64,000 nt of DNA from Stratiolaelaps scimitus (taxonomy: Eukaryota > Arthropoda > Arachnida > Mesostigmata > Laelapidae), in the NCBI GenBank assembly GCA_019614645.1, contig JABWDB010000002.1, forward strand, positions 20,449,501-20,513,500, given 5' to 3'. The notes under the pieces were generated by a model. It was not told the origin of the DNA. It ran no database searches and saw only the letters and a program-made list of their open reading frames with translations. Of this stretch, positions 51,241-61,928 are shown one piece after another (position 1 is the stretch's first letter; every line of letters begins with the position of its first letter). A program made the translations under genes and the position numbers.

Positions 51241-52654
51241 AGAATGTGATATTATGATAGAAACAGAGAAATATATCTATAAGGAAATCACATTACGTCT
51301 TCGCGATTGTGTTTCGACTCTAAACAGCGCCAGAACAGCTGTTATATTATAGGAAACATTGAATCTTGAACGAAGGACATACTGAACGTCAGTGGATGCG
51401 ACTAATTATGTACACTGTACAGCAGAGTATGTTGCGAATGGATTGAGTCAGCGAATTATTGTTAAATTGGGTGAGTCATCCAACGGTGAAGTGTATAATT
51501 AATGGTCATAATTATAGCTATTCGAGGGCTACGACAATTGATATCTCGACGTAAATGCCGTTGAACTCCAGTCTACAGTTGGTGTGTCTTCACATTTCCT
51601 TGTGAGTCTGACGTCGGTTCAGCGACAAGTCTAAAATATCCGAAGTAATTATTGCATACATTATTTCTTTGACTACTCGCTTATCACGCGAGATTACAAA
51701 TAACCCGAGCGACTTCCTTAATGACAATAAAACGTCAGATTACACCATAGAATCTGTGTGTCTTCTGGCTCTCTATTCTTCTCGTACAAGGAAGAGAATT
51801 GCTCATCGGATCGATATTCGGCTCACCCATATCTACCAAACGAGCAGAAAGGTGACATACAAACTTTAATAAAATGCATGTGTTGTTATTTTGACGAATC
51901 GACAGTCTCTTTTCTGTGTCCTCAAACGTTGGTCAATATTCTAAATTCCGTTTTCACGATAGCTGCATAGGCCCGTTGCATAGGCATCTTCCTAATACAA
52001 TACGTTCTTCAAAGGTCAAACACGAGCAGTTTGTAAGATTCCCCTCAATACTACCCAGGTTACTTGCACTGCGAATAACAATGCCCTGTGTGCTGCGTCC
52101 AACGGTTTTAAACCAAACCCGTTCGGTATAGGTCACTGCTGCCTTACCGATATGTTCGCGTGGGTCCGCTCTTCCAGCAAAGCTGGCAGAACCACTGACG
52201 TAACGGAAAACATTTCGGACAAAATTTAAGCACAAATTTTCACCATTTCGATATAGTTCAACTATTCCCCTTGAGAGGTACTTTCCTGCTGAACATCCGC
52301 CCCCACCGGTGCGGCTGACCGCACAACGTTGGCGCTTAGATATCTTCACATATACCCTACACCGGTCCGTCCCCTGGACGATAGTGGTGTGCGAAACTTG
52401 GACGACATGGACCGTCTTCAGAAAGCGGCGAGGAAGTCGTGCTGGTTTCATACCGGCCGACGGAATTTCGTTTTCAGAATCTTCCTGTCGAAACATTCGG
52501 TGTCTCCTGCACCAATACGCAAATCGCGTTGCACTCATCGCGTTCCCGGTTCGCCGTCGCCGGATCGAACGAGCACCCAAGCACCGAGCCAGCCACCCAC
52601 ATGAGCTGTTAACAACACTGCCTTCTCCATGCTTACTTTCACCGTTTCGCTGTT

Positions 52655-52700
52655 GCTGCTGCTGCTGCTGCTGCTGCGGCGGCGGCGGCGGCGGCGGCTG
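52655..52700. repeat. (CTG)n-(CGG)n compound triplet repeat
   Basis: About seven CTG units pass directly into about eight CGG units, inside a GC-rich block (52.3-53.1 kb) that may be a promoter or 5' UTR. Confidence 0.9.
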
Positions 52701-53229
52701 CCTCTCGTGACGTTTGAATGCAATTGAAATTTCGGACAGCTCAAGCTAGTCAAAATGCTATTCAGCTTTTGCCACTATTCATAGGCAAAATTCTTGGATT
52801 GAACGCGAACGCGAGGAAGATGAACTGAATCGCACGGTTTCGCCAGTTCACCGCTTGGAACACTTTCGAATGAATTTGCCAAACGAGAGACGAACGAGCG
52901 GGGAGCTCAAACACGTAGAGAAATAGAAGAGACGGCGACCGAAGGCCGCTGCTGATGCCGCTAAAACCGCCGCGTTTCTGCTGTTGACGCCGATGACGCC
53001 GGAAGTGCCGGAAACACAGTTAAGCGATCATGTGTGTGTGTGTGCGTGTGTCTAGTAGGACCATGTGTCATCGTAGTGGGTTAAGTGGCACGCTGTGCAC
53101 GTGACCGATCCACCTAGTGCTGTGTACACAAGCTGAATCAACCGACGAATGAAGTATCGATTATTACATTATTATTATTAATTTATATACGCGACAATTT
53201 GATTTACATGGGTATATTTATGTGTACTT

Positions 53230-53293
53230 CATAGATAGATATATATCTATATGTAAATATGTTTTGGTTGAAAAGTAATATATATATAGATAT

Positions 53294-53339
<46 letters not shown>

Positions 53340-53340
53340 G
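53230..53340. repeat. TA/GATA-rich satellite-like tract
   Basis: About 110 bp of nearly pure TA with GATA and CTATA interruptions. Confidence 0.9.
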
Positions 53341-53659
53341 ATTTAAGAGGCGTTCACCACCCCCTGAGGGAGTTCAGCGTTCCACGGAGCGACACACATT
53401 GCCCCGCTAGACATTCAAACCTAGGCTCTGAAGGAGGGAACTCCCAGCGTGTTTGTCGACCGTGGCGCAGACAGGCTTATCAAAGGCTCCTTTAAAGAAG
53501 TTTGTGTGACCACGGTGGCAGGGTGTGTACCACACCATATTTAACTCGACGATTTCACTAGACCTACCACGTTCATGTTTCCTCAACTGCTGATTTGTTG
53601 CCGTCCTACCAACGATGTCGCTTACAAATTCTACTAAGAAGCTTATGTGAGACAAAATA

Positions 53660-55640
53660 ATATTTGAAAGTGAAGATGCTTATTTTCACTATGTGTCAAT
53701 GCTTTTCTTTTTTGAAAACGAACTTTAAAATTCCACTCTAAAATTCTAATACTCATAAAAGATACGTCGATGCAGGTCGATGGGCCGAGCCTCATTCAAA
53801 TTGCAAATTTCCTTCGAAAGCTGTAACTGAGGAATCGGTCTTTCCGAGTATGAAGGCGGGATGCTTGCCGCTGCTGCGCAAAACTGCCGGATTTAATTGT
53901 GAAGGGCGAGAAGATGGGACACTTCGCACACATAGTCGAAAAGCCAAGGCACTGTGGCATCTTATACTATACTATTAGAGCGTAGGCTACTCGATCATCG
54001 AGTACAATAAAGCTTGACTCTTAACGAATAACAATTTTCAACTGAGTGAACAATCTCTCTGAACAATCTCTACTCGTGGTCAACACAATAATTGGTCTCG
54101 CATGAGACCCCACCCGTGACAGACCCTTGAAGCACCAAGGCTTACTAGAGAAGAGAGAGGCAGTTATAGGTGAGTTATAGATGAGAGCTACGACTAAAGT
54201 GTGACTGAATACAAGAGTAGTTATCCGGAAATATATTTTTGAAAAAGTTTAACCCCCTACACTATTGCAGACTAGATGAAATAAGCGAGCGCGTACACGG
54301 GAGATGCGTTCCTCCTAAAGGTCGTCTTGAATCTCGGTCGAAATCTAGGTAGCACCACGCCGTGACCAGGATGCACTGAGCCTCAGCAGAAAACATATAC
54401 CCCTGTTCGACATTTAGCATCTCTAAAAGAAACAGTAAAGTATAGGCAACCGAATGGGCATCGTTATTATCGCAGCAACCACGAACGCGCACACGCGGGA
54501 CTACCAAGTAAGACCTTAAGATTTTGTTACGTAATCTCGCAATTGGGTCCCTCCAAGCTCATTGATTTGAGTGCACGCACACGGTGACGATTCGTTGACT
54601 GCTGTATCGCTCACGGTGTGACTCTTCCAGCGCAGCAGAGAAACTTCCTAACTTTACGGATCACATGCTGTTTACTAGTTATTAGAGCAAGCGTCGACGA
54701 CGACGACAGATGCGGTCTGTTGAACTTATTGATTTGTCAGCACTCATAGATATACTATCTTCATTAAGAAAGTGGTATACAATCACTAGAAAGGACTACC
54801 TTTGCAACATATCCCCAATGAACTGCGTACTTGTCTCACCCAGACACGACACGTGTCAACTCTCGGCCCGTCACGAGCTCATGTAAATTCGCCATTGGTC
54901 GATTCTCCTATGGCATCAAACATAGCCTCCACATTTAATGATTCGTTTCCGTGAGATATCAATATTCGCATTAACCAGCCAAGAAGCACATGGAATCTCA
55001 TCTAGCTCGGGCAGACATCGATAATCAAGCCACTATTTGCTGACCTCGTTCGCTCAGACTCACACTATTTTAGCAATTGCCAGAATAAACCAGGGTGTGA
55101 TACCTAGCGTTGAGCGTAATATGAGCGATTCAAAGAGACATTCGCTACATGAATTGCTTATATTTACAAAAGGCCCTACCACCACGGCACTTCCTTAAGT
55201 AGACGGATCACGTCTTCGAAAATTAGGTCGAGAGTGGTCATCCGAAAAGGGTGATAATGCTCAATGAATAAACTAGCGCGTTGTTGGTTAACGGCAGCTA
55301 TATTTATAGATAAGGCCTTATTTACCTGCTTGTTGGCGTGATAATTTAACGCGATTACAGAAAGTAAGACACAAATTAATAATAAACGTTTTGCCGCTAG
55401 TCAATCAATTAGGTAAAATGCATGGCCAGTAACATCATCATCATGCAGACAAGTAACATCTAGTAAGTATAACATATTCCGAAATTCTCAGGGCACCAAC
55501 GTTTTATGAAATTCAAATTTGGCGTACTATTTAAGACCAAACACATGTTCTGTCTCAGCGTTCATTATCTCCCAGACTACGCGGAAGGCCATTCATCAAA
55601 AATGCGTATGGCGTTTCGAGCTTCTCGACAGCATTCTGCA
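53660..55640. other. Stretch without recognised genes
   Basis: No open frame above about 80 codons, no motif, no repeat of note. Confidence 0.5.
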
Positions 55641-55651
55641 GTTATTTAAAG

Positions 55652-55696
55652 AATATTAATAATATATATTATTAATAATAATAATAATAATAATAA
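55652..55696. repeat. AT palindrome plus (AAT)n
   Basis: AATATTAATAATATATATTA with its mirror is followed by AAT units. Confidence 0.8.
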
Positions 55697-55999
55697 AGCT
55701 AACTGTACAAATAGTGTTCGTATTCGATTGAATTGAACGTATGTGCCCCCTTTTTTTACTCTCACTACCAGATACGGATGAGTGAACTGCAAGCCTTGTA
55801 CCAAATGGTGTATGCTTCATCGACAAGTAGTATTTATATTAGACTTACACGAGGCAATCGCCTTGGTACAGTCACCGTAACGTCTAAGTATCTCAAATCT
55901 TCCCAAGAAAAGTTCACCATCGCCTGCGCCATCGTTGTCAGCCCCGGACAGAACCGTCGTCAGCTCACAGACAAAACCGCATTTCCACCCCCAATCAAC

Positions 56000-57000
56000 T
56001 GGAACTCAATCTAGGCCAGTCAATCAGACTAGCTGGTTTCAAACAAACCCCGTTTCGTTTCAAGGGAGCACCCATGGAACAGCACAGCTTTCCCTCTAAG
56101 CCACTTCGAATTATCGTTGTACAGAGGGCTTGATGCACGAGAACATGGAAACAGGGTGGAAACAGGCTGCGGCTGCTGCTACCACCACCATCAGCTAGCT
56201 CTACGTTGCGACGACATGACTTAGCGCTCCGCAGGAAGTCGTCGTTTTCACCGGCCACTTCGTCGACGGCTAAATCTTCGGTATTCGGTATTACCCGTGA
56301 AGCCGTTACCGCGGCGTTCCATCGGCACTCCAGCAGTTCCATCGGCGGTACCATCTTGTCTGCGGGTTTAGCTCTAGCAGGAGGCCAATTCGCGGCGCTG
56401 GCCAATGCCAAAGATGGCGCTAGTGGGATGCTGCTGCTGAGCTGGATGCTGCTGCTGCTGGCGGCAGCCTGTCACGGCAGCCAACTGAGAGTTTCCCCAC
56501 GGGAAAACAGAACGAAGCTAGCTACGAACGAAGTCAGTCGGAACCAGCCGAAGCAAACATGATACCGATGCTGCAGAGGCAACAGCGACACAGTAAGAAC
56601 ACGCAAAGAGACGTGTTATCCACAGACGACAACGACGACCACCACTGCTGCCGGTACCGCAGCCGATGCTGCTGCTGGTACAGTAGATATAGCGACATTG
56701 CAGCAGCTATTATCCGTTCAGGCGGCATCGGCTATGGAAGAACTCGGCGCCCCGTCGTTGCCCATCCTGCACCACCACCACCACCACCAACGCTAACATT
56801 TTGCCACCACAGCAGGCGCGGCGCAATTACCATACAGCCGGAGGCGGGATACTGAAGCAAAGCTATTAGAGCTAGCTGCTCACTCCGGCTTTACTGGCGC
56901 CACTGAACACCACCAGAACACGGGCGGCGCGCAGCAATTGGGAACCGTCAGGTCACCGCAGCCGCCGTCACCGTCCGCTGCAAATCCCCGGAATCCTCGC
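56000..57000. other. GC-rich block with CAG and CCA triplets, possible 5' region of a plus-strand gene
   Basis: CpG-rich sequence with CTG and CAC triplets surrounds the signal-peptide ATG at 56428. The composition resembles the 5' exon of a receptor or secreted protein gene with a long first intron to the right. Confidence 0.35.
56428..56532 (+). CDS. Candidate first coding exon encoding a signal peptide
   Basis: The ATG at 56428 has G at -3. It opens MLLLSWMLLLLAAACHGS, a classic signal peptide with a Leu-rich core and a probable cleavage near Cys-His-Gly-Ser. A short polar stretch with an NRT sequon follows. After exactly 35 codons comes a reasonable donor, GAA|GTCAGT at 56533, in phase 0. 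Without splicing the frame ends at TGA after 44 codons. The open frame also extends upstream to 56206, in sequence that does not look like protein. If real, this is exon 1 of a secreted or membrane protein whose other exons lie beyond the window or in the unrecognised DNA to the right. The CTG-rich sequence could also give such a frame by chance. Confidence 0.33.
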
Positions 57001-57760
57001 GAGTTTCCAGCCGCGACGAGATACGAGACGAGAAAATGCAGTCATGCCCAAGTTGGCTGCTAACCCAAGCTAGCTGTATGAATTGATGTTCGGTTAACGC
57101 CTAGTCATCGGCAGCGTGGCTGGCTCCCCATCAGGAGGTTGGTGGTACAGTAACTGGAGGCAGGTGGTACCGTAAACTGGGCAGTTGTCACAATGCTTAA
57201 GTCGTGTCGTCGGGTTTCGTTCATCGGTGCCGACGGTATTTTCCTGTTTAGTGACAAAGTCATTGGATTGAGTAGCTCTGTTTCAGGGTCGTATCAGGGA
57301 CTTAATTAGGGTCAAAATTGGAATTGTTACTGTTATATTATTATATTTGAGCAGAGCGAAAGATTTCCGTGTACAATCGAGAGACATGTTCGGATACAAG
57401 CAAAACAATCAATGCAGATAGATATCGGTCGACGCATGAAATGACAATGAGTCAGCTTGGCTAGGGCTAGCCGGAACTAGGAAATGGTTGAGGACACATT
57501 TTCTATCGGGAGTCGAGTTGCCTTGTTGGCGGGTAGTACTTTCGTTGGGCGTTTCCCGGAGACAGGTAGAACATACATAGCAGTGCATACGTTTGGCGAA
57601 CGTATGATTCATATATACGAAGGATGGGTAGAAGACCCGACTTTCTCCTCTCTCTCTCGCTCTCAGCTTGTGTGCACCGATACCGCCAATTTATACACCC
57701 GTTTAATGAACTTCGCCGTAGTCATCTGGTCGAAACGAAAGCCTAAGTCAACAAGAAGTA

Positions 57761-57812
57761 AACAACAAAAACAACAACAATAGCAGCAGCAGCAACAACA
57801 ACAACAACAAAA
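57761..57812. repeat. (CAA)n/(CAG)n repeat
   Basis: AAC and CAA units are interrupted by four CAG units. It overlaps the end of an ATG-started 99-codon plus-strand frame (57484-57783) that I do not recognise. Confidence 0.9.
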
Positions 57813-58942
57813 GCAAATGGGTGAAACAAGTTCTGTGTCACCAATTTGATACGATACTACCTTCAAGAGCTCTCGTCGTTATTGAACGATGCCTAATACT
57901 GTTGTTCCGGTAGCTGTAGTTAGCCTAAGGTTTTCGGGCTGACTCTCAGCCAACATGTAACCTCCACGGTACTGCTTTTAGCATTGCTTCGTAAGACGGA
58001 ACCCTAAATGCAATGGCAGCAATGCTAGCTCTAGTTCTTCATGCTGTTTCTAGTTCACGTCTGATGTTGTCTGCGACAACAACGAGAACGCTAACGTCAA
58101 CGTGGATTTGTAATTGTGAGCACGTGTATGACCTATAACGTGATAACAGCAATAACAGTCGTACAACCATTGCGCTTGTCATTGTTTCTTCTTACTCGCT
58201 GAAGTCACTACACCAGATCCAAATGACTGGGACAACGTCATTCGATTTTCGTCAGAATCAGTAATAGTTCAATGCATTGATTCTTCCCTTCTCGTCGGCT
58301 TCATTGTCCTGTGGCAGGCAATCTGTCCGCGTCTCGCCGAGGGCAGTTAGCGCAGTAGTAGTGAAGAGCGCCACTCGTGCGGTGGTAGGTTGTCAACATC
58401 TGGCGACAACGATTTTCACCGTGACCAAAAACCACGATGATTTTTGCGTTACGCGGACGAGATGCATGGACGAACAACATGTGAACATCTGCTTCGACGA
58501 GAAGAAACGTGATGTGCAAAGTGGCCTTCTGGGCCATTTAAATTCTACGTGTCGCTGGCGTGCAGCGTGTGCTGTATCTGAATTATTAGGATGCAACCAA
58601 TAATAAACGGCCACTAGCCCGGTCAGCTAGCAAGGAAGAGACAGATGTCGGATGTGTAATATTCAAGCGGGTAATAACTGCAGTATTTGCCTAGCATTGC
58701 CGTTGAAGGACACATTGTTCTTCCTGTTGAATGCAACGTGCATTTCGTCAGCATTAAGTATTACTATGGTTATTATTATTAATATTGCTATTTATAAGCC
58801 GCATCGAATAAAGCTAGGTAGATAATAGTAACAGAGAGAATATCATTGTTACAGCAGATCAGATAATAATAATAATAATCTAAATAATACCTACATATAA
58901 CTCTTATATATCAAGCTTTTTTCGATACGGTTTATATTAATG

Positions 58943-59131
58943 GCATTCGAGTGTAGGGGGACGCCATCTGTCTTTTATACTATTTTTACGTGCTATACAA
59001 AATTCTAACAAGCCCACGCAGACACACATACACATATATATATATCTATGTGTCTGTGTCGGTTTGTTAGAATTTTGTAAAACACGTAAAAATAGTATAA
59101 AAGACAGATGGGGTCTCTTGCACTCGAATGC
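58943..59131. repeat. Long palindromic element (hairpin, MITE-like)
   Basis: The left arm begins GCATTCGAGTG and contains CATCTGTCTTTTATACTA, then TTTTTACGTG and CAAAATTCTAACAA. The right arm (59063-59131) is its near-exact reverse complement, ending CACTCGAATGC. The centre is CA/TA/TG-rich and also self-complementary. The arms are about 70 nt with a few mismatches and carry no coding capacity. This is the structure of a foldback or MITE-type element. Confidence 0.85.
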
Positions 59132-59161
59132 AATATATATATATATATATATATATATATT
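59132..59161. repeat. (TA)n centre between two inverted arms
   Basis: TA run of about 28 bp flanked by complementary CACTCGAATGCA and TGCATTCGAGTG. Confidence 0.95.
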
Positions 59162-59222
59162 GCATTCGAGTGCAACAGACGCCATCTGTCTTTTATACTA
59201 TTTTTACGTGTTTTACAAAATT
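59162..59222. repeat. Third copy of the 60-nt arm of the palindromic element
   Basis: It repeats GCATTCGAGTG, GACGCCATCTGTCTTTTATA and TTTTTACGTG up to CAAAATT in the same orientation as the first arm, then diverges. With the preceding arm it forms a second palindrome around the TA run. Confidence 0.9.
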
Positions 59223-59487
59223 GCATGTCCACACTGATCACTGCACCAATGCACGGAGCAGCTGTTGCTGTTGTTGCCGTCGCCATCATGAAAATGATTG
59301 GGCAAACATTTTGAGCGGCCTTTTTTCGTCGTTCGACATTTTTATTGTTGCCGTGCTCAGTGTTGTTGTCTGATTCGCTGAGACAGAGCGACGCGATTGC
59401 GCGCGATTTTCTAATGAACCGAAAGTCCCCACAGCATCGTTGCATCATAGATTATTTGGCTGCTGGCGGGGGGCGACGGCGGTGAGG

Positions 59488-59503
59488 AGCAGCAGCAGCA
59501 GCA
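59488..59503. repeat. (CAG)n repeat
   Basis: Five CAG units. Confidence 0.85.
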
Positions 59504-59590
59504 GGCCGGGACAAACAACTGATGATAGCTGCGACTGTGCCATACATATGACTATAATAAGTACTGATTGCTATCACCGCATACAACAGC

Positions 59591-59608
59591 GATATATATA
59601 TATATATA
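59591..59608. repeat. (TA)n microsatellite
   Basis: TA run of about 18 bp. Confidence 0.85.
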
Positions 59609-59699
59609 GCAACGAGTGAAAAGCGGCACGGGCCGCTTTGGCAGTTGCGACCTGCCACTACCGGCGTATAGCTCAGGTAGTAAGCTGGCACCTACTGAC

Positions 59700-61340
59700 A
59701 AAACGACGTATGTAGTTTTCATGTTTTCTTATCGATTGTGTGACAAACGGGAGGGAGAACAGCGGTGGAGGTAGCCGATTCGATAACATATTTCAGACCC
59801 CACCAGCGATTGGAGCCCCCGAACCGCCAAGTTACTGATATTTAAGAAATGTTTGCAATTCGTGGAGAACCCTGCAAGGTAGCATACTGTATTCCCTGTG
59901 CTAAACCCAAGTATTAATACTGGCTGTCGTGCGTACCGTAGTTCGATACTTGAGCGAGATATCCTGTTGGAATATCCACGAGACGATCGGGTTTCGACAT
60001 CGCTCGCGGCCATATTTGTGAAATGTCGCTTTGAGCCCCACGAAAATGAGTAGTGAAAAGTAAACTACAGTTGGTTGAACAGAGGGCCGATGAGAAGGTG
60101 GCGAGTTGGCAAATGGTCCCCTTAATCAACGTATCGAGGAAACGCAGGAGCCGTCATACAACGAGAATGTTTGTTGTTTGTTCACGGCGGGGGCACGATC
60201 TCAATTCGGACGTTCGCTGATAGAAGTCAAGCTTAATTCCGCTGTGGAGGCCTCTGCCGACTGAACCATTTGGTGTGCAGTGACTAGTTCGTAACCTAAC
60301 CGAGTAGAGCAATATGTTGACACCGGGCCTATCTCGGGGCTCGCCTGTAGGACCCTACAGGTTTCGTAATCCTTGTGAAAGGCTTGTCTTTCATCGATCA
60401 GAGGAAACTACCCACCAATCCGTTCCTGGGCACTTGACAGAAATGCGAACGCTGATGCTCACATTATAAAGCTCAAAACGATAACGAACGAAACCACAGG
60501 CACCGTGCGATCGTACCGAGGCTGGCGAGACTGCTCTGTATAATGAGAATCGCGGTATTGCAGTTGCAAAATGCTGCAGTCTTCCAGAGACTAACAAAAC
60601 ACCCCAGAGACGATCCTGACCAAATTGTGCGATAGCCGTGAAGAAGCCTAATCCCGAACTAATCCCTTTAAAATTTTTTCGCCTTTTATTATGACACTCC
60701 TAATTATTGCATCCGATAGCAGCGGATCCCGTATCTATTACAACGGTGTCAGCAGTGATGGTGTACGTCGTATAATTAAACGCCCTAACCTAACTACCCT
60801 TAGTGTCCTGCCTTCGGTGAGCTCTAGATATATCGACACGTGGTCTATATCGATGTATTTAGTTATATGTTGATTTAGCGTACTATTTCAACGATGGAGA
60901 TGCGACAAAGTTCGACAACCCGCTCACTACGTTCACGAACTCACTCGCCCACCCGGGACACACCACTGACTTAGGGGAAACGCATCGGATATCTGCATAC
61001 ATAAAAATGTTGCTATTTCTACCGCGTCGGTATCTGTCTCGTTATGATACACTGCTACAGTTCAATTGTGGTGTCAGTCACAGTTGCTACAATGCAATTC
61101 TACACGAACGGCGTCACTCGCCTTGTTAGACACTTTGTAGAATAGATAGATGGGTGTTGACGATCCAACTCGTTCATCACGAAGCAAACACAGCCGTTGA
61201 ACACAGCTTCCTTCACCTTATCGCTGATACGTGATATGGCGTGTGCCTGTGTGTTGCGTGCCCGGTGCGTTACTCGGAAAATAGTCTCGGTCTCGTACAA
61301 AGGTATTACCACCGTTCAGCCGTTGCTGTTGTGCTTGTTG
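59700..61340. other. Stretch without recognised genes
   Basis: Only short frames without motifs, and a small hairpin CCTGTAGG/CCTACAGG near 60345. Confidence 0.5.
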
Positions 61341-61344
61341 CTCG

Positions 61345-61366
61345 CTCTCTCTCTCTCTCTCTCTCT
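61345..61366. repeat. (CT)n microsatellite
   Basis: About eleven CT units at the left edge of a GC-rich block. Confidence 0.9.
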
Positions 61367-61732
61367 GTGTTTTCAGCGGCGCAAGGCCGTAAACGCATTG
61401 ACTTAGCTACGATTTTCCACCACCTTCATCGTCGGCAGCGTCTTTTTCCTCGGTTTTCGGTCGAACGCCGCAGCCGCCGCAGCCGCCGCCGCCGAGCTAG
61501 ACGCGGCGGCGGCGGTGTTCGACCAGCCTCGGGCCGCCGTCGATCGCCGTTACCGTTACCGTAGACCGATCGTCTGTCTGTACCCCGCCTGGGTCGATGT
61601 GCCGCCAGCTGGGTGCATGGCATCGCCTCATCCCTCGCTAAAGCCGTCGTCACCAACCAAAGCTAACGATGATCATGATGGCGATGACGGTGACGATCTT
61701 CATTCGTGATGATCTTCTTCGTCTTCTTCTTC

Positions 61733-61754
61733 AATAATAATAATAATAATAATG
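61733..61754. repeat. (AAT)n microsatellite
   Basis: About seven AAT units. Confidence 0.9.
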
Positions 61755-61909
61755 TTCACTCCCCGCTGTTCCGCCTGTACGACGGGGGCTATTCTGCTGC
61801 CAAGAGCCGGCCAGCGGTTGAGGGACAGGCCCGATCGGGGGTAGGGTCCGCTTCAATCGTAGCTGGCCGTTACCACTGCCACCAACAGCACCACTACTGC
61901 TGCTGGCTC

Positions 61910-61928
61910 CGCCGCCGCCGCCGCCGCC
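61910..61928. repeat. (CCG)n repeat
   Basis: About six CCG units. Confidence 0.9.

Larger units (their letters stand above)
44500..52300. other. AT-richer stretch, no gene recognised
   Basis: Many short frames, none with a motif or supporting splice context. It contains the TA microsatellites listed separately. Confidence 0.5.

Noticed and set aside
51954..52580. 208-codon minus-strand open frame
   Set aside because: It starts at a TTG, is Arg/Cys/Gly-rich in line with local composition, shows no known motif and lacks splice support.
48206..53365. GGGGGTGGTGAAC shared between 48206-48218 and the reverse strand of 53353-53365
   Set aside because: A 13-nt match is expected many times by chance in a window of this size, and the flanks do not align.
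59655..59700. TATAGCTCAGGTAGTAAGC resembling a tRNA 5' half
   Set aside because: No matching T-arm or acceptor stem follows.
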